From Hypoxylon rubiginosum (taxonomy: Eukaryota; Ascomycota; Sordariomycetes; Xylariales; Hypoxylaceae): DNA of 64,000 bases. The number at the start of each line of letters is the position of its first letter. Positions within the stretch are counted from its first letter, which is position 1. The notes beneath the pieces are model-generated. The model was given only the letters and a program-made list of their open reading frames with translations, did no database searches and was not told where the DNA came from. Made by a program: the position numbers and the translations under genes. Location of the stretch: contig CADCXA010000066.1 of NCBI GenBank assembly GCA_902806565.1, positions 1,550,001-1,614,000 on the forward strand. The letters are read 5' to 3'. Below are positions 50,576 to 60,459 of the stretch, piece by piece.

Positions 50576-52012
50576 AATAAAAAAATATTTTTATAAATTT
50601 TAATTATTAAAATTATAATAAATTTAAAAAAATTAATAAGTAATTATAACTTTTTAACTAAAATTTATTATTTTATAAAAACGTTAATTAAAACTAAAAT
50701 AACTTATATTATATTAAAAATATATTTAATTTAATTTAATAATTATTATATATAAAATTTTATAACTTTATTTTTAAATATAAATAACTTTTTTAATAAT
50801 AATAAAAATTAAATAATAATTTAAAATAATATTTATTATTTATTTAATTATAGTTATATAGTTATAATATTAAAAAAAAATAAAAATAAAAAAAATAAAT
50901 TAAATAAGTTATATATATTATAAATTTATATATTAAATTTACTAGGATTTTTTATCAATAAAAACTTATTATATTTAAACTTTTATTATAATATTAAATA
51001 TTATTTTATTTTAAAAACGTTTTTTTAATATATACTTATATATTTTACTTAAAGTTTAATATATAATAAAATAGTTTTATTATTTAAAAATAAAAAAGCG
51101 ATAAAAAATTAAAAGTTTAATTTATTATTAATAAAACTTTAAAAAAATAAATACTATAAATAAAAACTATTAAAAACCTTAATTAAAATATATAAACTAT
51201 AAATAAAAATATTAAAAATAAATAATTAAAAAAAAAGAAAAAACAAAATAAAAACTAATAATTAAAAAGCTTAAAATCGGAAGGTTTAAAATTAGAAGGT
51301 TAATAATTAAAAAATAATTATAAATATTATTTTTTAGTTTTAAAAAAAAACTTTTTAAATTTAAATTTAAAATTTAATAATAATAATTTTAATATTTATT
51401 ATTAATATTATAAAAAAACCCTTATTATATAAAAATAAAATAAATTAAAACTAATAATTAATAATAATAATTATAAAAAAAAGTTTAAAATTAATAAAAA
51501 GCTAAAAATAAAATATATAAAATTAATATTAATTTTAATTTATATTAAAATTAAATAACTTAAATTTATATTTAATAATATTATATTTAAATTAAATATT
51601 AATTTAGTTTTATTATTTAATAATTTTATTAATAATAATAATAATATTTAAATTAATAATAAATAAAACTTTAATAAATATAAATATAATAATATTTTAA
51701 TAATTAAAAAAAATAATAATCGCTAGTTAAAAAATTTCCAGGAAAAAAAATAATAAAATTTAAATAAAAGTTTAAAAAAAATAAATATAAGTATAAGTAT
51801 AAAATATAAAATATAAATAAAATAATTAATATAAATATATTAATTAAAAAAAAATAATATAAATTAATAAAAAGTTTTAATAAAAAATAATAAATTTAAT
51901 AATTAAATATTAATTTCTTAATTTTCATTTCATATTTTCATAAATAAATTCCAATTAATTTAAATTACGCAAAATTAATATAATGCGATAATAAAATGCT
52001 TATATAATTTAA

Positions 52013-52357
52013 AAAAAAACCCACAGCTTCCCTCCTGGCTGTGCTTACACGGCCGGGTTGCGCAGCTAGTTCATCTCTATAAGCTAGATCATCGCCCACC
52101 CATCGCTAAGGGCTCTCACTATTATTACAGCCACTGAATTTCATCACGTTATCAACAGTCTTATTAAAAATCTGTGGAGAAGTCATCTGTCGAGTTTCGG
52201 TTGAGATGGTGATGACCTTTTTGAGTCCAAAGGCCTAGAATCTCTAGCCTCGATAATTAGTGTTGGTATCCATACTGTCTGGTTTAACGAGTCTATGCTG
52301 CGACGGCGTGGCCATATTCCGAAGTCCTCTCTGGGCGGTGCGATAAAAAACCCAGCC
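52013..52357. other. normal-composition DNA at the right isochore edge
   Basis: Sequence returns sharply to mixed composition. A hairpin CACAGC (52,022-52,027)/GCTGTG (52,038-52,043) lies a few bases inside the edge. No gene is seen before the relic at 52,358. Confidence 0.5.
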
Positions 52358-53008
52358 CTATAGGGTGGCATGCGCCCGGCGGGACTCCGTGATATTCTTG
52401 ATCCTCGTCTGTCCCTTGTGAGCCTCATAGTACTCTGCATTTCTGGCCTTGATTTGCTCTATGTGACCCTCATAGTACCCTGCCTTTTGGGCCTTGATTT
52501 GCTCCTTGTGAGTCTCTCGGGACGTACTCAAAGGCAAGACCGGGCCTGCGCGGGAGCAGTTAGGGGAGCGGGAGCAGGCTGGGCTTTGCACCGTCCGAGC
52601 CCGGCTCCGTGTCGACGCCGGTGCTATCTATTGAATTAGCCAATTGCTAATTACCTTAGGTGATTTATTCCCTGTTAGAGTATAGACTTACAATTTCGTT
52701 GGACGCCTCGTTGGACGCCTCCCGGCAATCCAAGCAGATCAGCGTCCGCTGGCCGTTTCGCTGCGCGATGAAAAACCATATGGGTTTGTGGCGGCTACAC
52801 CGCTTGTAGTAGACGGGCCACATATGTGCTGTTGAAGATAGTTCATCTCGGGGCCTGCTCGAATCGAGCCTCCAACCCCTCCTTTGTGAGGTTCCTATAC
52901 TTGGCATACTTCAACATGGCTTTTAAGACGTCTTCACGACGTTTTTTTCTCATTCGCCAACATGGCGGCCGTCATCTCCCACGCCGGCATCTCGTTGGAC
53001 GCGTCCAT
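52358..53008 (-). pseudogene. zinc-ribbon-like protein with 15-residue repeats, two homopolymer frameshifts
   Basis: Read on the minus strand from an ATG in good context at 53,008 (ACCATGGAC), the start is MDASNEMPAWEMTAAMLANE. A 7-T run (52,942-52,948) then shifts the frame, and the next frame reads LKAMLKYAKYRNLTKEGLEA. A 4-G run (52,850-52,853) shifts it again into VYYKRCSRHKPIWFF...GQRTLICLDC, a Cys/His arrangement like a small zinc ribbon. An intron of about 62 nt (GTAAGT...CAATAG, about 52,631-52,692) joins in phase 0 to an exon with 15-residue repeats of the type YYEAHKEQIKARKAE (about two and a half copies, 52,395-52,530, seen as 45-nt DNA repeats). It ends near 52,358. Both shifts lie in homopolymers, so this is either a recent pseudogene or a gene with assembly errors. 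I do not recognise the family. Unlike its neighbours it shows no RIP-type stops. Confidence 0.5.
52395..52530 (-). repeat. 45-bp coding tandem repeat
   Basis: Two full 45-nt units and a partial one are recognisable on the + strand by GCCTTGATTTGCTC, TATGTGACCCTCATAGTA and CCTGCCTTTTGG. They encode the 15-residue helical, charged repeat of the relic described at 52,358-53,008. Confidence 0.75.
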
Positions 53009-53399
53009 GGTAACATAGGTCGTGAGGCAGACGAAGTCGTCGTGCGCATCCCGTGCTGGTGTACTTCAGCATGCCATCGAAACCAAGTAGGTGGAACGAC
53101 GCCGACTAGGAAAATGTTAACTAACTTGGGAATGTTAATGGGCTAGCGAATACTGACCAGTCCCGCCTGACTTTTCGGTATACGGCAGCGAGCCTATACG
53201 GCGGCTTGTAGGTAACGCTTATAAGTCAACCTTTTGAACGTTAGTCTCGGACATAACAGACAAGTCATCTTTCAGCCGGCGACGTCCCCGAGGAGATGAA
53301 ACTGGAACACGGACCTTGTTGAATAAGGACGACCAGGCGAAGGGTCGGTGGGGAGATAAGCATTCGATTTCTCTAATTCAATTTTCTGAACGAAACAGT

Positions 53400-54021
53400 G
53401 GTGAAGCTACCATATGGTAGCTAAGGCCATATCTATAGCCCACTCTTGACCTCGGCTGTTAGGTAGGTCGTAGAGCGTCTTAATCCCTTCGCTTACTAGC
53501 TAGTCCGCCTTAAGCATCTCCTGCTCTCGGTACTAGAGGAACGCATCGGGTTCTGCTTCTGAGGACGAGGTCCGTCGCCTAGGACTTGGACAAGTTGTAT
53601 TGCGAGGCTTCCGAGTCTCGGTACATATCTCCGCGCTCAAGTTCGGACGGACCGACTCTGAATCCATGATGCTTCAATTTCAAAAAGGGAACGATAAAAG
53701 TCGGCGGTTGTGGTACGAATATGGTTTCGTTCGAGTGGTTTTTTGGTAGTGTGATGAGGGCCTGGGCACTGTTGAGGTGGGTGATAATGGTGGTCTGCCA
53801 GATTATGCAAGCTAGCGGCGGGATCGATCTCCTTCTCGTTGGATGATTGCATCCTCATACAGCCTCATTAGCTGCTCTGCCACGTAGAGAGCTTTCGATG
53901 CCACTTTCTGCTCTGCCTGGGATATATCAAAGGCATCTTCTGCGCGGGTACGCCCCAGAGCTCGGCAAATTGCGTATGTAAGGGCACTGTCGACTTTTTC
54001 ATACGCTGTGGCAGCGGTGTG
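53400..54021 (-). pseudogene. unidentified gene relic with RIP-type stop codons
   Basis: One minus-strand frame stays protein-like from 54,021 to about 53,400 but is broken by TAG, TAA and TGA codons. Stops at 53,812-53,814, 53,533-53,535, 53,500-53,502 and 53,407-53,409 are TAG in positions where CAG would continue the protein, which is the CpA-to-TpA change of RIP. Readable segments include YEKVDSALTYAICRALGRT, EQKVASKALYVAEQLMRLYE, YREQEMLKAD and LVSEGIKTLYDLPN. These are helical and charged and unlikely by chance. An ATG at 53,667 begins a second readable part. I do not recognise the family; it could be a duplicated host gene or the gag-like part of an element. Confidence 0.5.
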
Positions 54022-54909
54022 CTAGACCTACTCTCCAGAGGTGGCGAGGCCTACCCTGCGGAGGTAAGCTTCGCTTATCCATTGTCGTGTGGTCAGGGCC
54101 TACCAGGTAGTGGTGTTTGTAACGGGGGCCCAGGTGGAGGACACCTAGGGCCAAGGCTGTACTAGAGAAGGAAGGTAATAAGGACTGAGTGGAAGCCCAC
54201 AACAGAAGAAAAGGCGAAACAAGGGACTAGAAGGCAACGATAGTGGTCAAGTCTGAAGTACTCGGAACTCTGGAAATGGGAGGAAGAAATGCCTAATCTA
54301 AGCTGAGTGCTGCTTAGATCACACGGTGTGTTGTTTGAAAGTCATAGTAGTTTAGAGCCAAGTGTGCGAGGCATGATATTGTCTTAAGTAACTCGTGCAA
54401 AGTTAGGGCTGATGGTGGATGAAGAGGCGTAGCAAGTAGTAAGGAGTATATAGGTTAGGAGATAGGTAGGTTGGGTAGGAAAAAGAAGAGTCGTGCAGAA
54501 AAGCAGAATCAATTTGCTCGGTTTTAAGTTGAGGGTTTGGACTACTGCATCGAATAACAGGAAGGTAAGGAGGTTTTCCAGTGACTAGGCTCATTAAATA
54601 CCTAGGCTAATCATTCGAATAGCGTGGAGTAAGTCCAATGGGTTAACTCTTGGTAACTTAATTCGTCGTTGCTGTTACTACACTGTTGCTTACCTCCTAC
54701 GTGCCTTCGATAAACTAGAGTAACTGTCAATATTACGTCAAGGTTTTTTTTTCTTTTTTTTTTCTAGACTTCACCTAAGAAAGAGCTCAGATAGGCACGA
54801 TAGAAGGATAAGTTGGCAACACGTTTATTTATAAGACGAATATGAATGAAGACGTTGCGCCCCTTAGCATACTTCCTATTACTCATAGCTTTGCCAGAGA
54901 GGTTTGTCA
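54022..54909. other. intergenic or decayed sequence between two relics
   Basis: About 0.9 kb with no frame I can support. It may be the intervening or intron part of one larger decayed locus running from 55,365 to 53,400 on the minus strand, but I found no continuous protein-like reading across it. Confidence 0.4.
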
Positions 54910-55365
54910 TTAGCAAATGATTTCCACCATGGTGCTTTCTACTTGAAGAGCAACTTTAACCTCGGCTTAGACGCGTAGTTTTTTTTAGTAGGTAGTAATA
55001 TCGGTAAGGGTATTGAATACCATTCACGAATTGAGCTTACCCGTTGATACTGCCAGCTATTCGACTAAGGCTTGAATTAGGTGGTTCAGCGATATCGCGG
55101 TTGAACGATATCCTTTTAGCTCCTCAATTTCCAACTTGCCAACTACCTAGATGCGCTATAGTGCATTGAGACGCCTCCAAACCTCCTGGCTACTGGTGTC
55201 AATGTTGCTCTGACAACTGAGCAGGAAACAGTCTAAACTAGCAGTAATCACCGCCAACGAGTTTGAATCAGGGCCAATCAAAGAAAAAAGAGAGGCAGAA
55301 GAAAAGGAGCGGCGCGAGAAAAGACAACTCGTCAACACTGCTATTAGAAAATAGATCGCTAATGC
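54910..55365 (-). pseudogene. second gene relic with RIP-type stops
   Basis: A single minus-strand frame reads through SLAVITASLDCFLLSCQSN, SSQEVWRRLNAL, VVGKLEIEELKGYRSTAISL, NHLIQALVE, MVFNTLTDITTY and AEVKVALQVESTMVEIIC. It is interrupted by several TAG stops, a TGA and a TAA. The TAG and TGA codons sit where CAG (Gln) or CGA (Arg) would restore a helical protein. The N-terminal part is hydrophobic. It loosely recalls helical N-terminal domains of fungal NLR-type proteins, but that is speculation. The other strand also shows a charged stretch (EKREAEEKERREKRQ, about 55,280), so strand choice is not certain. Confidence 0.4.
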
Positions 55366-55446
55366 AACGCGAGTATATTACCTACGATTTCTAATTGCCA
55401 AGTAGGCATGTACGTATATGTCTCCCTGGGCTCAAACTGCCCCTTC

Positions 55447-57292
55447 TTATGAATCGTTAACCGCACTAGGGGCCGGGGCCTCGATCGAGAAGAGAAAGAC
55501 AGGATAGCGCTTCCCTTTCCCATCCACCGCTTTGCGCTTCGACTCTTCAACCTTCTTCTCTGCTTTGTCCGCTGTCGAAGCAGTTTCCTCTGCTGCCTTG
55601 GCATCAGCCTCTGTCTCCGTCGTCGTCTTCTGCTTCTCCCCGATCTTGCCATCGTCCTTTACTACGTCGATGACATTCCCGTCGCCGTCCACGTCCACTA
55701 TCGTATCCGCCGTGTCTAGACGGCCGTCTTCGGTGTAGGCCCACATCTCCCGGAGCTCCCCTCTCACCGTTCCCGTGAGCCACGTAGCGAATACGACGCC
55801 GGGGACGAGATACAGCAAGGCCGGCTGCGCGTGGCGGTACACCAGGAGCATGGCGAGGGTCATGATCATAGCGAGTAGGTATCCGACCATCGCGGCGTAG
55901 AAGTACGTCTTGGGAAACGCCGAAGCTTTTAGCGCCGGCGTCGCGTCGGGAGACAGCGCCTTGCTGAGCCCCGTGCTCCAGAACCAGTCTCCCCACTGGC
56001 CCTGCGGGCTCACGTAGTCGGGCTTGACCACCATGCGCTGCGTCTTCGTGCTGGACACGAGCTGGCCCGAAGATTCGTCTTCCAACTTCAGCTCGACGGG
56101 GACGAGCTTCCGCTGGCGGTAGTAGTACATGTAGTGGTCGAAGCGCAGGCACAGGGCGACGAAGATGCCGGGGAGGACGATGTCGCCCAGGCCAAGCATG
56201 CTAGCCTTGGTAGGACCTTCGAAAACGAGTTTGATAGGGACGTCGAGCTTAGTGGCGACAGTCACCATGAAGGGACTACACTTAGTCGTTAGCATCGCAG
56301 GTATATATAAAAAAAAGACATAGAGCTAACTGCTAGACTTACGTGTAAAAAACCATGTAGATATCATAGAAGAAAAGGCCGAAGAGAACAGCAGTTCCCG
56401 TGCCGAAAGTGATAGGAGACATGATAATTATACCGACGTACGAGAAGGCATAACCCATGACGTTGGATAGGAAGGTTGATTCCGTAGTGTAGTATAGCAC
56501 ATTCACTCCGACAGCAAGGACGGTGCCAAGGATATCGTTGAATTTGACCTTGAAGGTCTCGTTCGCGATACCGTGGATCGAGAGGCGAATGGTCCACTGC
56601 TCTAGGAGCAAATGACGAACCTCCCAAAGGAACTTATTTGAAGCATCGGAAAGACTTAATTTGGACCATCGACCTGGAAGCGGCGTCTTCTTCTTGTCGT
56701 CATAAACCAGGTCCGCAGAGTCATCCGCCTTGTGCCATTGACCCCTTTTCGACTGGTCGACATGGTACAACTTCCCAGCCTTGGTGGTCCACACGGTCGG
56801 GAAGATAAACCCGGTCAGGATGTGCAGCGAGTCAGCAAAAAGCTTTCCCATGCTTGCCAACGACATGGTGGAGAAGTAGACTTTTAAAATCTTGTTGAGG
56901 ATGTCGGGATCCTCGAGCCACTTGATCAGGTAATAAAGTCCCACCAGAATCACGCCGGCCAAGACGGGGAATAGGATAGCATCGGACGGTAGCAGGCCCT
57001 GGACGAACGGCTCCTCCTCGTCCCGCCGGTCTCTGGATTCCCCTTTCTTGCCTCGCTTGGGAGGATTGGCGGACGGGGGCCGACGGAGAGCCCCGTGGGA
57101 TCCGATGTAGATGCAAGCCATGGCCGCGAAGATGATGCGGCATTCTAGCACGAATAGACCTCTGTTATCCCACAGAATAGCTGGTAAACTGGAAAGTTTC
57201 TCCGTGAAGGTTTGGTTGGCAAAGGGAGAATCGGTCATGTTCGCAGCTGACATCCCGCTTGCTGCGAGAAGTGTTGAATCGTTGCTCGCCAT
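55447..57292 (-). CDS. sppA: signal peptide peptidase, presenilin-type intramembrane aspartyl protease (592 aa)
   Basis: Two exons, 57,292-56,343 and 56,275-55,447, with a 67-nt intron. The exons meet inside the threonine codon after the first catalytic motif, giving FYDIYMVFYTPFMV. The enzyme cleaves signal-peptide remnants and other type II helices within the ER membrane. All three family hallmarks are present: YD in FFYDIYMVF (Asp310), GLGD in LGLGDIVLPG (Asp348), and QPALLYLVP (467-475). Several hydrophobic segments precede and separate them. The N-terminus carries possible N-glycosylation sites (NDS, NMT, NQT) and a basic loop. After the PAL motif comes a charged, Lys/Glu/Ala-rich cytosolic tail of about 100 residues. 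The length suits fungal SPP. It shares a divergent promoter of about 0.7 kb with the cyclophilin gene. Confidence 0.95.
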
Positions 57293-57976
57293 GTCTCTTT
57301 TGATAGACCTTCTCGATATCCTAAATACCTAGGTAGGGTAGGGAGAAGCTGATGGTTTTACGTGGGTGCAACGGCAGCCTGTATGTTGATGATGCTGAGA
57401 AATATCGAAAGTAAAATTCTATCCGCAGTGTCTTTTCAAAAACCTGATGAATGACGTGTGGAGTTTATAGTGATGAGTTTATCGTGATGCGGGTGTAGAT
57501 GCCTTGACTTGGGTATTTATATGTGGCATGTGGCATCAGAGAGCTACTAGAGAAAACTGTCCAACTAAGGAACCTGGCAACTCTAGACAGATAGGCCTCA
57601 TCTGTGTCTGTACGAAACGTTTAGTCTCTAATAGTTGGTCTAAATTTTTGTTTCTCTCTATTAAGAAAGGTTGATATTAGAATTGTCTGTCAGTTTGTTT
57701 ATGAGAAGTGTAACCGCTGCGTTTCCAGTTGACTTAACTGATGTGGCTTTGACTTATTCATGTGGCGTGTTTAGAGATACCCGATACATGCATACAATAG
57801 TACATGTATAATTCTATACTCGGGGTGTAGCCCCTCCAGCTTCAGCAGCGGATCCGTTCAGCAGAAGCTTCAATTTGTTTAGGTACGGGAGTAGAAAATT
57901 ATCTACACATGTAGGTGTTACAAGTCGCCATTCCCCAACCCAGAAGCACATCACACACGACCCGAAGCGCCCCAAG
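57293..57976. other. divergent promoter region between SPP and cyclophilin genes
   Basis: About 680 bp separate two start codons pointing away from each other, so both promoters must lie here. No gene or clear TATA box was identified. Confidence 0.65.
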
Positions 57977-58554
57977 ATGACGACCAACGTAGTCCTCGAG
58001 ACCTCCATGGTACGCTTTCCCTCTCCACCCTCCCCCGTCAAGCCCCACGCCCCGCCTATAAAACTCCACGCCCGTAACTGACCGACCCGAACTCGCAGGG
58101 CGCGATAACCGTCGAGCTATACACGTCGCACGCGCCGCGCACGTGCACCAACTTCGCCACGCTATCGCGGCGCGGCTACTACGACGGCGTGGTCTTCCAC
58201 CGCGTGATCGCCAACTTCATGGCGCAGACGGGGGACCCGACGGGCACGGGCCGGGGCGGCACCTCCATCTACGGCGACAAGTTCGCCGACGAGATCGCCC
58301 CCGACCTCCGGCACACGGGCGCCGGGGTCCTCAGCATGGCCAACTCGGGGAGGGACACCAACGGCTCCCAGTTCTTCCTCACCCTCGCCCCGACCCCCTG
58401 GCTCGACGGCAAGCACACCGTCTTCGGCCGCGTCAAGGCCGGCATGGCCGTCCTCAAGCGCATGGGCCTCGTCAAGACCGACGCCGACGACAGGCCCGTC
58501 GAGGAGGTCAAGATCATCAGGGCTAGGGTGCTCGACGACGAAGAGACGGTCTGA
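57977..58554 (+). CDS. cyp1: cyclophilin-type peptidyl-prolyl isomerase, PPIL1-like (162 aa)
   Basis: Two exons, 57,977-58,009 (11 codons) and 58,099-58,554, with an 89-nt intron. They join in phase 0 as ETSM/GAITVELY, matching the usual PPIL1 start. The enzyme catalyses cis-trans isomerisation of prolyl bonds. PPIL1 orthologues sit in the spliceosome beside the SKIP/Prp45 protein. Active-site residues are intact: FHRVI (Arg46), FMAQTGD (Phe51, Met52, Gln54), NGSQFFLTLAP, and Trp112 and His117 in WLDGKHTVFGRV. The length equals that of the family, and there is no signal peptide or extra domain, which separates it from secretory or mitochondrial cyclophilins. Exon 2 is extremely GC-ending in codon use and so throws long antisense shadow ORFs. 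Confidence 0.95.
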
Positions 58555-59141
58555 GAAAACTACCTACCTACCTAGAAGATTCGGAGACGTTTGGTTGATC
58601 TAGACTGGGGACGAAGGGGGGCAACGATTGCAGAGGCTGGAAACAATACTTAGGTACCTCGCATGATTCGGCGTTCCGGAGGAGTCAAAAGTTCGATAAT
58701 TAGATGGCGGCGATATTAAACAAATCACTTTGATCACATTGTAATAAAAGCAAACGGATCGAAACTGCATAACCCCCTCGTAAACTCATCGCTGATCGAT
58801 CGGGGTACTGTATTAGATGTATGTGCGGAAGCCTTCTAAATATACAGTGTGCTTTGATGATGACCGGTAAACGCCCGTGTTCCCTTCCCCTGAAGAGATG
58901 CAGAAGATGCCGAAAGTCCACCCTCCCTTATTGTTGTTGTGCCCCCCCCTCCGGAACCCCTTAGAATGCAAGGCCGTAGCCGTTGTTACAAGATGCTATG
59001 CAGGTAAAAGTGCAAGGCGTAAAAAAAATGGTAATGGCAATGATATTCGGACTCTCTCAATTAGAGTCGTGATCGTGACCTTGTCGTCACCCTCGGGAAT
59101 TTCTAACCCTCTAAACCAGCGGTAACGCTATCAGCTTGGAA
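58555..59141. other. convergent 3' intergenic region
   Basis: About 590 bp between the stop codons of the cyclophilin (+) and Sgf11-like (-) genes. It should hold both 3' UTRs and poly-A sites. No gene is seen. Confidence 0.6.
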
Positions 59142-60459
59142 TTACACAATCGGCGGGGAGGACAACGTACCCGAGCTCTCGGACTCGCGGTCGTCATCTC
59201 TCCCGCCGTTGGGAGCTGAAGTCTTACCATTGCTCTTGGCCATGGGTGATGAGAGCAGCGGTTTGGACACGCCCAGCTTCAGCTTCTTGGCCGGGCTGGG
59301 AACTTTCGTCACCTTCTTTCTGGGCACCACTTCTACCGTGGATCCATCCGCGTCGTCATCGTCTAATTTTTGCTCCACGACCAGCGACGAGCCCGTCTTG
59401 ACCTTCTCCTTTTTACCCGAAGCGCTCTTCTGCTTAAGAATTAACTTCTTGTTCGCCGCGTTGGCTGCTGTCGGCTTGAGTTTTTTCTTCTTCGGAGCTT
59501 CGTTGTCGGTATCATCATCGTCGTCCATGTCGTCGCCGTCCCGCTTCTTGGGACTGCTGTGTCTGGAACTCGGATGGGGGGTGCCCTTCTGGCTAGACGG
59601 CGGGGTGCCCTCCGCACTTCCGTTCGCATTACTTCCATTGCTAATCTTCTGAGCAGCAGCTCGGCTCGCGTTGCGTCCGCTATTTCCGATACACGAGCCC
59701 ATGTGATTATTCAGCCGGGTGACTAGGATGCAACGCTTACACTTGCTGCAGGTTGCCGACGGGAACGAGAGCATGTTCGGGGGTCGTGAAGCCGCACCTC
59801 CGCCACCGGCTCCATCTGGCGTGAGAGCTTGCGAGTCTGCGTTCTGTTCCAGCTTCTTCTCCATGTCCTTCTTCTTCTTGCCTCTGCCGGGACCCTGTGC
59901 CACCCACGTCTGACCGTAGATATCATAACCAGGTTTGTCGATGTAGGGGTGCTTCTTGCAGTATATTATGCTCGGGTCGGGTTTCCTCGAGCCTTTACCG
60001 TCTGTGGGGTATAGTAATCTCGGGAGGTGGCATCTAGGGCAGACGATGTCCTTGGTCGTAGCTAGCGGGTTTCCCTTCAGCAGCACTTTTCCTTCGTCGT
60101 ATGTGGCGGCATCTGTTTCGACCTTGACGTCGGGCCGAACGTCCGGCATAGAAGAATCGGAGGTGTCGGCGGCTAACTTCTCGACGCGAATGGCAGCGGT
60201 GGCAGCCCGTGCAATCTTCTCGTCTCGGTGCGTCTTCATTAATAAGTCGTGAACGATGTTGTAGAGTAGATCGTCCAGAACAGTATGCGCCTATAGGATG
60301 ACATGGTGAGCACCTAGAGATCACGGAGCCTCGTGGTAATTGAATGCAAGGTGTATAATTGGTGAATGGAGCACGTTGGTGACTTACAAGTTTGTCCATA
60401 CCTCCTGCATCATCAGAGGCTCTGATGACTCCAGCCTTGCCGGTATTTGACTCGGCCAT
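59142..60459 (-). CDS. sgf11: SAGA-associated Sgf11-like zinc-finger protein (406 aa)
   Basis: Two exons, 60,459-60,388 (24 codons) and 60,290-59,142, with a 97-nt intron, phase 0. The join gives AHTVLDDLLYNIVHDLL, a helix of the type that anchors Sgf11 in the SAGA deubiquitinase module. A zinc finger at 205-224 (C205-x2-C208-x11-H220-x3-C224), followed by GRNASR, matches the Sgf11 pattern and its basic GRNSSR tail, which docks on nucleosomes. The likely role is assembly and activation of the Ubp8-type H2B deubiquitinase. An extra Cys/His block lies between them: CPRC (108-111) and CKKH (135-138) with YDIYGQTW. The C-terminus is a long basic, Ser/Lys/Asp-rich nuclear tail with several Lys clusters. 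It is far longer than yeast Sgf11. The assignment rests on the finger and N-terminal helix; another C2HC nuclear protein remains possible. Confidence 0.72.

Larger units (their letters stand above)
41394..52011. other. RIP-decayed DNA right of the LTR element
   Basis: About 10.6 kb of A/T-dominated sequence with no surviving frame and no second LTR pair that I could detect by eye. It holds an ATT microsatellite (48,208-48,274), a ~25-bp poly-T/CTTCGC repeat (48,430-48,545), a ~35-bp triplicate (about 47,770-47,875) and a six-unit 15-bp array (50,486-50,575). Confidence 0.6.
25690..52012. other. AT-rich isochore produced by RIP; no intact gene
   Basis: Composition changes abruptly at about 25,690 and back at about 52,012. 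Between these points C and G are almost absent, TA/AT steps dominate and no long open frame survives (the largest is 60 codons, at 40,299-40,481). The repeats inside differ mainly by C/T and G/A transitions, the mark of repeat-induced point mutation. The content is inferred to be decayed transposable elements. One LTR element and several tandem repeats are listed separately. Both edges are inside the window, so the block is complete at about 26.3 kb. It is expected to be H3K9me3 heterochromatin. It could also be a small regional centromere, but it is short for that. Confidence 0.93.

Noticed and set aside
25690..52012. Mitochondrial DNA insertion as explanation for the AT-rich block
   Set aside because: No mitochondrial gene, tRNA or rRNA pattern is readable, and the LTR pair with transition-only differences points to RIP instead.
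29165..52012. CRISPR-like array from short repeats in AT DNA
   Set aside because: Repeats are contiguous minisatellites without unique spacers, in a eukaryotic genome.
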